Below are positions 24,845 through 33,763 of a stretch of DNA of 64,000 nt, in pieces. Both the position numbers and the translations under genes were made by a program. This DNA is from Achromobacter spanius (lineage in GTDB: Bacteria; Pseudomonadota; Gammaproteobacteria; Burkholderiales; Burkholderiaceae_B). Every line of letters starts with the position of its first letter. Within the stretch, counting starts at the first letter, position 1. The notes below the pieces were generated by a model that saw nothing but the letters and a program-made list of their open reading frames with translations, ran no database searches and had not been told where the DNA came from. Where the stretch lies: the NCBI RefSeq assembly GCF_003994415.1, contig NZ_CP034689.1, positions 310,001 to 374,000 on the forward strand. Reading direction: 5' to 3'.

Positions 24845-26431
24845 ATGAAAAACCGCCTGCTTTGCCTGTTCTCGATGGCCACGCTTGGCCTTGCCTGCAC
24901 CTTGGGCGCCGCGCCCGCGCAGGCACAAACGCAAGCCAAGACGCTGCGTATCGTTCCGCACGCCGACCTGAAGGTGCTGGACCCGACGTTCACCACCGCC
25001 TACATCACGCGCAATTTTGGCTATATGGTTTACGACACGCTGTTCGCGATGGATACGCACAGCAAGCCGCAGCCGCAGATGGTCGAAAAGTACGAGGCCA
25101 GCGCCGACAAGAAGACCTGGACCTTCACGCTGCGGCCCGGCCTGAAATTCAGCGACGGTCAGGCGCTGACCACGGCCGATGTGATTGCGTCGCTGGAACG
25201 CTGGTCGGCGCGCGACAACATCGGGCAGGCCATCACGCGCGCGGGCGGCAAATGGGAAGCGCAAGACGACAGCCGCTTCACGCTGACGCTGACGCAACCG
25301 TTCGACCTGGTATTGGATGGCCTGGCCAAGGTGTCGAGCTACCCTGCTTTCATCCTGCCCAAGCGTCTGGCGTCCCAGCCGGCCACCCGGCCGCTGACCG
25401 AAGTGGTCGGCTCGGGCCCCTACATGTTCAAGCGCGACGAGTGGGTGCCCGGCAGCAAGATCGTGTTCGAGAGGAACCCGAACTACATCGGCCCCAAGGC
25501 GCCGGCGGACGGCTTGGCTGGCGACAAGACGCCGCACATCGCCCGCGTGGAATGGCGCGTGCTGCCGGACTCCAACAGCGCAACCGCCGCCCTGACCAAT
25601 GGCGAAGTCGACATGATCGAGCAGGCGCCCGCCGACTACATCGATGCGTTGCGCGCCAACAAGAACGTCAAGATCGGCGTGCTGGAACGCGCGCAAGGCT
25701 ACATCGTCCTGAATCAGTCCATGCCGCCGTTCGACAACCCGAAGGCGCGCCAGGCCATTGCGCACCTGATCGACCAGGACAAGTTCACCGCCGCCATGGG
25801 CTACCCGGATGACCTGCGCATGAAGTACTGCGCCACGGTCTTCATCTGCGGTGGCCCCAACGACAGCACGGCGGGCGCGGCGCCTTATGCCAAGCCCGAT
25901 CCGGCGCTGGCCAAGAAGCTGCTGGCGGAAGCGGGCTACAAGGGCGAGAAGCTGGCCATCCTGCTGCCCACCGACCTGGCTTATCTGAATTCCGCCACCT
26001 TGGTTGCCATCCAGGCCTTGCAGGATATCGGGGTCAACCTGGACATCCAGTCGATGGACTGGGCCACGCTGACGGCGCGCCGCGCGCGCAAAGCCCCTTT
26101 GGACAAGGGTGGCTGGAACATCTTCCTGTCGGCCGCCTCTGAATTCAACGTCGACTCGCCGCTCAGCAACACCTATCTGGGCGCGGTGTGCGGCAACAGC
26201 CTGCCGGGCTGGCCGTGCGACAAGAAGCTGGACGAATTGCGCCAGCAGTGGATCTCCGCAACCACCTCCGACGAACGCAAGCGGGTGCTGGACCTGTTCC
26301 AGGAGCGCGTCTACGAAGTCTTCCCCGTGATCTCGATTGGCCAATATTCGCGAGCCTTCGCCGCGCACAACAGCCTGAAGAACACGGACAAGATCTGGAG
26401 CCTGCCCAACCTTTGGGTGTTGGACAAGTAG
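24845..26431 (+). CDS. Peptide-type ABC transporter periplasmic binding protein (DppA-like)
   Basis: A 528-residue SBP_bac_5-family receptor with a signal peptide (hydrophobic SMATLGLACTLGAAPAQAQ, cleaved near AQA). LRIVPHADLKVLDPTFTTAY begins the mature domain, and WTFTLRPGLKFSDGQALTTADV is the family hallmark. It captures peptides or similar solutes for the DppBCDF-like complex that follows. The gene order receptor-permease-permease-ATPase-ATPase is canonical. A neighbouring M81 peptidase and an amidase suggest a peptide or amide-bearing ligand; opines or glutathione-like molecules are also bound by this family. Confidence 0.92.
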   Translation: MKNRLLCLFSMATLGLACTLGAAPAQAQTQAKTLRIVPHADLKVLDPTFTTAYITRNFGYMVYDTLFAMDTHSKPQPQMVEKYEASADKKTWTFTLRPGLKFSDGQALTTADVIASLERWSARDNIGQAITRAGGKWEAQDDSRFTLTLTQPFDLVLDGLAKVSSYPAFILPKRLASQPATRPLTEVVGSGPYMFKRDEWVPGSKIVFERNPNYIGPKAPADGLAGDKTPHIARVEWRVLPDSNSATAALTNGEVDMIEQAPADYIDALRANKNVKIGVLERAQGYIVLNQSMPPFDNPKARQAIAHLIDQDKFTAAMGYPDDLRMKYCATVFICGGPNDSTAGAAPYAKPDPALAKKLLAEAGYKGEKLAILLPTDLAYLNSATLVAIQALQDIGVNLDIQSMDWATLTARRARKAPLDKGGWNIFLSAASEFNVDSPLSNTYLGAVCGNSLPGWPCDKKLDELRQQWISATTSDERKRVLDLFQERVYEVFPVISIGQYSRAFAAHNSLKNTDKIWSLPNLWVLDK

Positions 26432-26465
26432 TCCGCGCCCGCCGCTACCGATACGCGAGACAACT

Positions 26466-27401
26466 ATGGGTTACATCATTCGGCGCGTGCTGGCCATCGT
26501 GCCAGTCATGGCGGTGGTGGCAGTGATCGTGTTCCTGCTGATCCACCTGTCGCCCGGCGACCCGGCGGCATTGATCGCCGGGGACTTCGCCACCGCGGAA
26601 GACATCGCCACGCTGCACACGGCGCTGGGCCTGGACGAGCCGCTGTGGCGGCAGTTCGGGCTGTGGGCCGGCAAGTTGCTGCAGGGCGATCTGGGCACGT
26701 CGATCTTCACGCAGGTTCCCGTGACGCAACTGCTGTCGCAGCGCGTGGAACCGACCTTGTCGATCGCCGCCATCACGATGCTGGTATCCATTCTGGTGGC
26801 GGTGCCGCTGGGCGTGTTGGCGGCCTATCGCGCCGGCACCTGGATCGACCGTCTGGTCATGCTGTTCGCGGTGCTGGCGTTTTCCTTGCCGGTGTTCCTG
26901 GTGGGTTATCTGCTGATCTACGGCTTTGCCGTCAAGCTGCAATGGCTGCCGGTGCAGGGCTACGTCAGCCTGTCCAATGGCGTCGGGCCGTGGTTGCGCA
27001 ACCTGACCCTGCCCTGCATCAACCTGGCGCTGGTGTACATCGCGCTGATCACGCGGATGACGCGAGCCACCGTGGTCGAAGTGCTGCACGAAGACTACAT
27101 CCGCACCGCGCGCGCCAAGGGCCTGGCCGTATTGCCGGTGCTGGAGCACGCGCTGCGCAACGCCGCCATTCCCATTGCCACGACGGTGGGCGTGGGCATT
27201 GCGTTGTTGATTGGCGGCGTGGTCGTGACCGAGACGGTGTTCGCCATACCGGGCATTGGCCGCCTGGTCATCGACGCCGTTCAGCACCACGACTACCCCG
27301 TGATCCAGAGCGTGCTGCTGATCTCGGCCGGCGCCTACGTGCTGATCAACCTGTTGATCGATCTCAGCTACCGGCTGTTCGATCCGCGTATCCGTTATTG
27401 A
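26466..27401 (+). CDS. Peptide-type ABC permease (DppB-like)
   Basis: A 311-residue inner-membrane permease with about six membrane spans, beginning MGYIIRRVLAIVPVMAVVAV. The EAA loop that contacts the ATPase reads DYIRTARAKGLAVLPVLEHALRN (shown in part: YIRTARAKGL), followed by FAIPGIGRLVIDAV. Length and layout match DppB/OppB. It starts 34 bases after the receptor gene and is followed 19 bases later by its partner. Confidence 0.92.
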   Translation: MGYIIRRVLAIVPVMAVVAVIVFLLIHLSPGDPAALIAGDFATAEDIATLHTALGLDEPLWRQFGLWAGKLLQGDLGTSIFTQVPVTQLLSQRVEPTLSIAAITMLVSILVAVPLGVLAAYRAGTWIDRLVMLFAVLAFSLPVFLVGYLLIYGFAVKLQWLPVQGYVSLSNGVGPWLRNLTLPCINLALVYIALITRMTRATVVEVLHEDYIRTARAKGLAVLPVLEHALRNAAIPIATTVGVGIALLIGGVVVTETVFAIPGIGRLVIDAVQHHDYPVIQSVLLISAGAYVLINLLIDLSYRLFDPRIRY

Positions 27402-27420
27402 GCCGTCGCGGGAAAGATTC

Positions 27421-28323
27421 ATGTCAGAAAATTCGATTTCCACCCAAGCGCCCGCCGCGCCCATCCTGCTGCATGAGGCGCTGACGACGGGGGGCCGGCG
27501 CTGGCGCTGGATACGCAAACACCCCACGCTGATCATTGGGCTGGTGCTGCTGCTGATCGTGGCGGCCCTGGCGATTGCCGCGCCCTGGATCGCCACGCAC
27601 AACCCCATCACGATCAACCCCCTGCAGCGCTTGAAGCCGCCGTCGGCGGAACACTATTTCGGCACCGATGCGATGGGCCGCGATGTGTTCAGCCGGGTGG
27701 TGTGGGGCGGCCGGGTGTCGCTGGTGGTCGCGATCGTCGTGGCGCTGGTGGCCAGCCTGCTGGGCGTGGTGCTGGGCCTGCTGGCCGGGTTTGTGCGCTG
27801 GGCCGACGCCATCATCATGCGCATCATGGACGGCATGATGGCCATCCCGGACATCTTGCTGGCCATTGCGCTGATGGCGGTGATACGCGCCAGCCTCACG
27901 ACCGTGATCATCGCCATCGCCATTCCACAGGTGCCGCGCGTAGTGCGGCTGGTGCGTTCGCTGGCCTTGACGCTGCGCGAACAACTCTATGTGGAAGCGG
28001 CGCATGCCATTGGCACGCGCCTGCCGGTGATACTGCGCCGGCATGTGCTGCCCAACATGGTGACGCCGCTGGTCGTGCAGGCGACTTTCATCGCCGCCAC
28101 CGCCGTGCTGACCGAAGCGGTGCTGTCGTTCCTGGGCGTCGGCGTGCCGGCCCAGGTACCCAGTTGGGGAAACATGATGGCCGATGCGCGCAACTACGTG
28201 GCCGTGGCCTTCTACACCATTCTGTACCCGGGTATCTTGCTGGCCATCACCGTGCTGGCGATCAACCTGATGGGCGACGGCCTGCGCGATGCGCTGGACC
28301 CGCGCCTGGCCAACCAACGCTAG
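27421..28323 (+). CDS. Peptide-type ABC permease (DppC-like)
   Basis: A 300-residue permease. The N-terminal cytoplasmic region ends at RKHPTLIIGLVLLLIVAALA, the first span. HYFGTDAMGRDVFSRVVWGG is the hallmark DppC/OppC sequence after that span, and YVEAAHAIGTRLPVILRRH is the EAA loop. VLSFLGVGVPAQVPSWGNMM lies near the C-terminus. It forms the heterodimeric channel with the DppB-like protein. Confidence 0.92.
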   Translation: MSENSISTQAPAAPILLHEALTTGGRRWRWIRKHPTLIIGLVLLLIVAALAIAAPWIATHNPITINPLQRLKPPSAEHYFGTDAMGRDVFSRVVWGGRVSLVVAIVVALVASLLGVVLGLLAGFVRWADAIIMRIMDGMMAIPDILLAIALMAVIRASLTTVIIAIAIPQVPRVVRLVRSLALTLREQLYVEAAHAIGTRLPVILRRHVLPNMVTPLVVQATFIAATAVLTEAVLSFLGVGVPAQVPSWGNMMADARNYVAVAFYTILYPGILLAITVLAINLMGDGLRDALDPRLANQR

Positions 28324-28332
28324 GAGGACGCC

Positions 28333-29406
28333 ATGGCTCTATCCCCCGCCAACGCCGTCGCCCCTGGCGACGTGCTGCTGGAAGTCGACAACCTGCGCAC
28401 GTACTTCGATACCGTTTCCGGCACGGTCCGGTCGGTGGACGGCGTGTCGTATCAAGTGCGGGCCGGTCGCACGCTGGGCGTGGTCGGCGAGTCCGGTTGC
28501 GGCAAGAGCGTGACGGCGCTGTCCATTCTGCGTCTGGTGCCGACGCCGCCCGGACGCTTTGCCGGCGGCCAGATCCGGTATCGCGGCACCGACCTGCTCA
28601 GCCTGACTGAAAAGCAGATGCGCCAGATTCGCGGCAACCGCATCTCGATGATTTTTCAGGAACCGATGACCTCGCTGAATCCGGTGCTGACCGTGGGGCG
28701 CCAGATTGCCGAGACGGTGATGGTGCACCAGAAACTGAGCCGTCGCGACGCCTACCGCCGCGCCGAGGAAATGCTGCGGCTGGTGCAGATTGCCGAGCCC
28801 GAACGCCGGGTACACGAGTATCCGTACCAGTTGTCGGGCGGCATGCGGCAGCGCGTGATGATTGCGCTGGCGCTGGCCTGCAACCCCGAGGTGCTGATTG
28901 CGGACGAACCCACCACGGCGCTGGACGTCACCATCCAGGCGCAGATCGTGGACCTGCTGCGCAACCTGCAAAAGACCTTGGGCATGGGCATCGTGCTGAT
29001 CACCCACGACCTGGGCGTGGTGGCCGAATGCTGCGACCGCGTGGCTGTCATGTACGCGGGCCGCAAGGTCGAGGAAGCGCCGGTGGCCGAATTGTTCGAC
29101 CGCCCTTTGCATCCGTACACGCGGGCACTGATGGGCTCGATGCCGTCGATGAATGCCGCCACGCAACGCCTGGCCGAGATTCCCGGCATGGTGCCCGCGC
29201 CCAGCGAGCTGGGCAAAGGCTGTAGTTTCGCGCCGCGCTGCACCTATGCGACGGAGCGCTGCCGCGTCGAAGCCCCGGAACTGACCATACACGGCGACGA
29301 TCATGTGGTGGCTTGCCATGAGGTGGCGCGCGTGGCGGCGCAGCCAGCTCCGCAAGCCGCCTCCATTCCGGCGTCCAGCGCCGACCTGACCGGAGTTCAA
29401 GCATGA
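28333..29406 (+). CDS. Peptide-type ABC ATPase (DppD-like)
   Basis: A 357-residue ATPase. Walker A is GESGCGKSV, the signature LSGGMRQRVMIALAL, Walker B VLIADEPTTALDVT and the switch region LITHDLGVVAE. The C-terminal oligopeptide-transporter tail includes GCSFAPRCTYATERC, a cysteine-rich stretch that in this family can hold an iron-sulfur cluster. AGGAGG at 28322-28327 is a strong ribosome site. Its stop overlaps the ATG of the second ATPase. Confidence 0.92.
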   Translation: MALSPANAVAPGDVLLEVDNLRTYFDTVSGTVRSVDGVSYQVRAGRTLGVVGESGCGKSVTALSILRLVPTPPGRFAGGQIRYRGTDLLSLTEKQMRQIRGNRISMIFQEPMTSLNPVLTVGRQIAETVMVHQKLSRRDAYRRAEEMLRLVQIAEPERRVHEYPYQLSGGMRQRVMIALALACNPEVLIADEPTTALDVTIQAQIVDLLRNLQKTLGMGIVLITHDLGVVAECCDRVAVMYAGRKVEEAPVAELFDRPLHPYTRALMGSMPSMNAATQRLAEIPGMVPAPSELGKGCSFAPRCTYATERCRVEAPELTIHGDDHVVACHEVARVAAQPAPQAASIPASSADLTGVQA

Positions 29407-30416
29407 GCGCCCCTATGCAGCAGCCGGCATCGGCATCCACCGCGCCTTTGCTGGAAGTGCGCGACCTGAAGATGCACTACCCCGGCGCGGGCGGCTGGTT
29501 TCAGCCGCGCCGCAAGGTCATCCAGGCGGTGGACGGCGTGTCGTTCAATGTGGCGCGCGGAGAAACGCTGGCGCTTGTCGGCGAGTCGGGTTGCGGCAAG
29601 ACGACGACGGGCAAATCCGTGCTGCGCCTGATCCAGCCGACGGCCGGATCGGTGAAGCTGGAAGGCGAAGAGATCCTGTCGTTGCGGCCGGAACAAATGC
29701 GCGACCGGCGGCGCGACATGCAGATCATCTTCCAGGACCCCTATGCGTCCTTGAATCCGCGTATGACGGCGGGCGACATCGTCGGCGAACCGCTGCGCAA
29801 CTACCCGATGCCTGGCGCCCGTGCCCGGGTGGACGAACTGGCCTGGCTGTTCAGCAAGGTCGGCCTGCGCCCGGAATCCATGAAGAAGTTTCCGCACGAG
29901 TTCTCGGGCGGGCAGCGGCAGCGCATTGGTATTGCGCGGGCTTTGGCGCTGCGGCCCAAGCTGATCGTATGCGATGAGCCCGTGTCGGCGCTGGACGTGT
30001 CCGTGCAGGCGCAGGTGATCAACCTGCTGATGGATTTGCAGCAAGAGATGGGCATCGCGTACTTGTTCGTGGCGCACGACCTGGCCGTGGTGCGGCACAT
30101 CAGCCATCGCGTCGCGGTGATGTACCTGGGCCGCATCGTCGAAGTGGCAGACCGCGACACCTTGTTTTCGCAACCCAGGCACCCGTACACCGAGATCCTG
30201 CTGTCGGCCGTGCCGGTGCCCAACCCGCACAAGCCGGCGCAACGCAAACTGCTGCAAGGCGATCCGCCCAGTCCCGCGAATCCGCCCAGTGGCTGTCGTT
30301 TCCATACGCGCTGTCCGCTGGCGCAACCGATCTGCCGTGAAACGCAACCGGCGCTGACCGAACGGCCCGTGGCATCGGGCGCTGGGCAGCAATGGGTGGC
30401 GTGCCACTTCCGATGA
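29403..30416 (+). CDS. Peptide-type ABC ATPase (DppF-like)
   Basis: A 337-residue partner ATPase: Walker A GESGCGKTTTGKSVLRL, signature FSGGQRQRIGIARAL, Walker B LIVCDEPVSALDVSVQ, switch FVAHDLAVVRHIS. The C-terminus has GCRFHTRCPLAQPIC, again with paired cysteines. ATGA overlaps at both ends show tight coupling: it starts in the DppD-like stop, and the next amidase starts in its own stop. Confidence 0.92.
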   Translation: MSAPMQQPASASTAPLLEVRDLKMHYPGAGGWFQPRRKVIQAVDGVSFNVARGETLALVGESGCGKTTTGKSVLRLIQPTAGSVKLEGEEILSLRPEQMRDRRRDMQIIFQDPYASLNPRMTAGDIVGEPLRNYPMPGARARVDELAWLFSKVGLRPESMKKFPHEFSGGQRQRIGIARALALRPKLIVCDEPVSALDVSVQAQVINLLMDLQQEMGIAYLFVAHDLAVVRHISHRVAVMYLGRIVEVADRDTLFSQPRHPYTEILLSAVPVPNPHKPAQRKLLQGDPPSPANPPSGCRFHTRCPLAQPICRETQPALTERPVASGAGQQWVACHFR

Positions 30417-31867
30417 ACGCGCCTGCATTGTTGGCGGGGCCCCTGTCGTCGTCGTCGACGGATATCGATCCGGTATTCGGCCAATCGATCGGGGCATTGC
30501 AGGCGGCGATGGCGGCGGGGAAACTCAGCGCCGTCGACCTGGTGCGTGCGTATCTGGCGCGCATTGCTGCCTACGACCAGCACGGTCCCGTGTTGAACGC
30601 GGTGCTGGCATTGAATCCGCGGGCCGAGGACGAGGCCCAAGTCTGCGATGCGCAGCGACGGCACGGCGCGCCGTTGGGTTTGCTGCATGGCGTTCCGATT
30701 CTTATCAAGGACAACATCGACGCTGTCGGCATGCCGGCCACGGCCGGATCGCGCGCGCTGGCGCAACGGCGGCCGGCGCAGGACGCCGACGTCGTGCGGC
30801 GCCTGCGCCAGGCGGGCGCCATCGTGTTGGGCAAGACCACGCTGCATGAACTGGCTTGCGGCATCACCAACGTGTCTTCCTTGTCCGGCCGTACCCGCAA
30901 TGCCTATGACGCCGCGCGTGTGCCGGGCGGTTCCAGCGGCGGCAGCGCGGTGGCGGTGGCGGCAAGCTTCGCGGCGGCCGCGATCGGCAGCGACACCAGC
31001 GGTTCAATCCGCATTCCGGCGGCGTTCAACCAGGTGCTGGGCCTGCGCCCGACAGCCGGGCGCTGCAGCACGGCCGGTGTCGTGCCCTTGTCCCCCACGC
31101 TGGACACCGTGGGCCCGATGGCACGCTGCGCGGACGATCTGGCGCGGTTGTGGTCGGTGATGGCGGGCACGGACCGGGCAACGCCGGCCGCGCCGCGAGC
31201 GGGCACTGACTGGCGCGTCGGCACGCTGGATTCGCTCTTTGGAGACGATCCTGGCGAACGCGAAGTTTCAGCGCACGCGCGAACCGTCTTGACGCGTTGG
31301 CAGACGCAAGGGGTGCGGATTCAATCCGTGAATCTTCCCGTGGACGATGCGCGCTTGATGGCGGCCAACGTCACGGGCTACGAATTTCGCGATGCGCTCG
31401 CGGGCTGCCTGCATGACGCCGGCCTGCCCGTCCGCAGCCTGTCCGATATTCTGGACGGCGCCTACCCCCATCCGGAAGTGATGACCCTGCTGCGCGAGCG
31501 CGAGGCGCTGCGCGACCCCGACGGCAGCGTGCGCCAGGCTGTACTAGGGCGCGCGGCGGCGATCCGTGCCGAGGTGCTGGCGGCATTGGCATCCGGCTCG
31601 CTGGACCTGTTGGCCTATCCCAGCGTGCGCGGCGCGCCGGTGTTGCTGGGCGAACCGCAGCGCGGCGGCAATGGGCTGCTGGCGGCGGTGACCGGTTTGC
31701 CGGCCTTGAGCCTGCCCATCGGCTTCACGCAGAGCGGCATCCCGGTCGGGCTGGACTTGCTGGGTCCGGCGGGTAGCGAGCCGATGCTGTTGGACGCGGC
31801 CAGCGCGCTGGCGCGGTTATCTCAGCAGCCGCTCAGTCCCACTTCGCCGCCAATCCTTCGGGACTGA
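30413..31867 (+). CDS. Amidase-signature family amidase (second amidase)
   Basis: A 484-residue amidase with triad Lys99 (ILIKD), Ser174 (PGGSSGGS) and Ser198 (TSGSIRIP), again 24 residues between the serines. It resembles indoleacetamide-hydrolase or GatA-like members, but other Gat subunits are absent. It is distinct from the amidase at 1609. ATG 30413 overlaps the DppF-like stop, making it the last gene of the M81-B/Dpp operon, so its substrate is probably imported by that transporter. The last 35 bases overlap the convergent aldo-keto reductase gene. Confidence 0.9.
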   Translation: MNAPALLAGPLSSSSTDIDPVFGQSIGALQAAMAAGKLSAVDLVRAYLARIAAYDQHGPVLNAVLALNPRAEDEAQVCDAQRRHGAPLGLLHGVPILIKDNIDAVGMPATAGSRALAQRRPAQDADVVRRLRQAGAIVLGKTTLHELACGITNVSSLSGRTRNAYDAARVPGGSSGGSAVAVAASFAAAAIGSDTSGSIRIPAAFNQVLGLRPTAGRCSTAGVVPLSPTLDTVGPMARCADDLARLWSVMAGTDRATPAAPRAGTDWRVGTLDSLFGDDPGEREVSAHARTVLTRWQTQGVRIQSVNLPVDDARLMAANVTGYEFRDALAGCLHDAGLPVRSLSDILDGAYPHPEVMTLLREREALRDPDGSVRQAVLGRAAAIRAEVLAALASGSLDLLAYPSVRGAPVLLGEPQRGGNGLLAAVTGLPALSLPIGFTQSGIPVGLDLLGPAGSEPMLLDAASALARLSQQPLSPTSPPILRD

Positions 31868-32636
31868 CTTCGCGCCCATTGCGTTCCAACGCGGCAATCC
31901 GCGTCATATCCTCGTCGCTCAAGCGCAGTTGCTGGGCAAGCAAATTGCTGGCCAGGTTGTCGCGCTTTGTCGATGAAGGAATCACGGAATAGCCCAGTTG
32001 CAGCGCCCAGGCCAGCGCCACTTGCGCGGGCGTGGCGTTGTGGCGTTGGGCGATCTGCTGGATGACCGGGTCTTTCAGCACCTTGCCGTAGGCCAGCGTC
32101 ATGTAAGACGTGACGTGGATGCCCTGTTCCTTCAGGAAGGCGGTCAGCGCGGTGTTTTGCAGATAGGGGCTGAGTTCGATCTGGTTGGTGGCGATGGCGT
32201 CAGCGCCCACGGCGGCGATGGCTGCACGGGTTTCGGCGATGGGGAAGTTCGAGATACCGATCTGGCGCGTCAGGCCTTGCGACTTGGCCTCGGCCAGCGC
32301 GCCCATGCATTCCGCGATCGACACGCCGTTGCCGGGCGCGGGCCAGTGGATCAGGGTCAGGTCGACGTAGTCGGTGCGCAGCTTGGCCAGGCTGTCTTTC
32401 AAGCTGGGTACAAGCTTGGCCTGCGCCATGTTGGGCACCCAGATTTTCGTGGTGATGAACAGGTCTGCGCGCGCCACGCCGGATTCGACGATGGCCTGGC
32501 CCACGTCGGCTTCGTTTTCGTAGATCTGCGCGGTGTCGATGGCGCGGTAGCCGACGTCCAGCGCGTTGCGCACCGAATCAATGACGACCTGACCTTGCAG
32601 GCGGAAGGTGCCGACGCCAAAAGCGGGAATGCTCAT
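31833..32636 (-). CDS. Aldo/keto reductase (DkgB-like)
   Basis: A 267-residue NADPH-dependent reductase with the AKR tetrad visible: Asp34, Tyr39 (AIDTAQIYENE), Lys64 (ITTKIW) and His97 (TLIHWP). IGISNFPIAET and VIPSSTKRDNLASN are cofactor-binding landmarks. Length and order resemble DkgB (2,5-diketo-D-gluconate reductase B), which also reduces methylglyoxal and other aldehydes. ATG 32636 is chosen because it starts the MSIPAFGVGTFRLQG block. The gene is divergent from a LysR regulator 124 bases away, so that regulator probably controls it. Its 3' end overlaps the amidase gene by 35 bases on the opposite strand. Confidence 0.9.
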   Translation of the reverse strand: MSIPAFGVGTFRLQGQVVIDSVRNALDVGYRAIDTAQIYENEADVGQAIVESGVARADLFITTKIWVPNMAQAKLVPSLKDSLAKLRTDYVDLTLIHWPAPGNGVSIAECMGALAEAKSQGLTRQIGISNFPIAETRAAIAAVGADAIATNQIELSPYLQNTALTAFLKEQGIHVTSYMTLAYGKVLKDPVIQQIAQRHNATPAQVALAWALQLGYSVIPSSTKRDNLASNLLAQQLRLSDEDMTRIAALERNGREVSPEGLAAKWD

Positions 32637-32742
32637 GTAAAACTCCGAATGGGGGGTGAAGATCCAGGCGGCAATGGCCTGGGAATGACGCCAGTGTGCC
32701 CGCCTGATCCTTGCTGAAAAAGCCCTGTATTGGCGAAAGACT

Positions 32743-32759
32743 TTTGATATAACGTCAAA
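32743..32759. promoter_or_regulatory. TTTGA-N7-TCAAA dyad before a LysR gene (candidate autoregulatory site)
   Basis: Perfect 5-bp arms around TATAACG, ending one base before the LysR ATG at 32761. T-N11-A forms the core. It overlaps the AT-rich likely -10 area (GATATAAC), so binding would block or steer transcription of both divergent genes. Confidence 0.5.
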
Positions 32760-32760
32760 C

Positions 32761-33675
32761 ATGAAAACGACGCTCGACGAAATGCAGGTCTTTATCGCCG
32801 TGGTGGACAGCGGGTCCATCACCGCTGCCGCCGACGTGCTGGGCCAGACCATTTCCGCCACCAGCCGCACGATGAGCCGGCTGGAAGAGAAGCTGCAAAC
32901 CACGCTGATGCGGCGCACCACGCGCCGACTGGAGCTGACCGAAGAAGGCCGCGCCTATCTGGAGCAGGTGCGGCGCATCGTGGCGGCGGTCGAAGAAACC
33001 GAAGACCTGATGAATGTGCGGCGCAATCAGCCGGCCGGCCTGTTGCGCGTGGATGCCGCCTCGCCGTTCATGCTGCATGTGATTGCGCCGCTGGTGCCGG
33101 GCTACCGCAAGCGCTATCCGCAAGTGGAACTGGAGCTCAACAGCAACGAAGGCAATATCGATCTGTTGGAACGCCGCACCGACCTGGCCATCCGCATCGG
33201 GCGCCTGAAGGACTCGTCGTTGCACGCGGTGTTGCTGGGCCATAGCCGTGTGCGCGTGTTGGCCAGCCCGGCCTATCTGGCGCAACACGGAACGCCCAAG
33301 CGCGTGGCCGACTTGGCCACGCACACGCTGCTGGGCTTCAGCCAGCTGGACGCGCTGAACGAATGGCCGTTGCTGGATACCGACGGCCAAGCCTTGCACG
33401 TCAAGCCCGGCGTGCGCGCCCATAGCGGCGAAACGCTGCGGCAGTTGGCGCTGAATGCCGGGGGCATCGTCTGCCTGTCCGATTTCATGACGCGAGCCGA
33501 CCGTGAATCGGGCGCCTTGCAGCAAGTGCTGCCGCGCCACACGCAAGATGTCAGGCAGCCGATCAATGCGGTGTACTACCGCAACACCGCGATCTCATCA
33601 CGCATCAAATCGTTCATCGACTATGTGGTTGAAATGGTGGGGCCCAATGGATTCTCGGAGCCGGCCGGACGGTGA
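32761..33675 (+). CDS. LysR-family transcriptional regulator
   Basis: A 304-residue LysR protein. The helix-turn-helix text GSITAAADVLGQTISATSRT has an alanine/threonine-rich recognition helix, and the effector domain starts at LLRVDAASPFMLHVI. It is of the CrgA/DsdC-like branch common next to oxidoreductase genes. It is divergent from the aldo/keto reductase gene and probably controls it together with itself through the dyad at 32743-32759. Confidence 0.9.
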   Translation: MKTTLDEMQVFIAVVDSGSITAAADVLGQTISATSRTMSRLEEKLQTTLMRRTTRRLELTEEGRAYLEQVRRIVAAVEETEDLMNVRRNQPAGLLRVDAASPFMLHVIAPLVPGYRKRYPQVELELNSNEGNIDLLERRTDLAIRIGRLKDSSLHAVLLGHSRVRVLASPAYLAQHGTPKRVADLATHTLLGFSQLDALNEWPLLDTDGQALHVKPGVRAHSGETLRQLALNAGGIVCLSDFMTRADRESGALQQVLPRHTQDVRQPINAVYYRNTAISSRIKSFIDYVVEMVGPNGFSEPAGR

Positions 33676-33681
33676 GAGATG

Positions 33682-33696
33682 TGTCTAATCGAGACA
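33682..33696. promoter_or_regulatory. TGTCT-N5-AGACA inverted repeat
   Basis: Perfect 5-bp arms around AATCG, between the LysR stop and the DUF4261 start. It could be an operator for the DUF4261 gene. The regulator is unknown. Confidence 0.35.
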
Positions 33697-33714
33697 TGGC
33701 AGCGGGCGCGACCA

Positions 33715-33741
33715 GGGGCAAACGTATACTGCCCCCGTTTT
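33715..33741 (+). terminator. Hairpin plus T-run after the LysR gene, with an embedded -10-like TATACT
   Basis: GGGGCA (33715-33720), a 9-base loop, TGCCCC (33730-33735), then CGTTTT. It can serve as a Rho-independent terminator for the LysR gene. The loop contains TATACT (33725-33730), close to the sigma-70 -10 consensus and 34 bases before the next ATG. No good -35 box is seen, so the promoter reading is weaker. Confidence 0.5.
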
Positions 33742-33763
33742 AATTCTGGATAGCCCCAAAACC

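Noticed and set aside
24497..26368. A 623-codon minus-strand open frame opposite the M81-B and DppA-like genes
   Set aside because: Shadow frame; the plus strand shows a signal peptide and family hallmarks, and the minus translation shows none.
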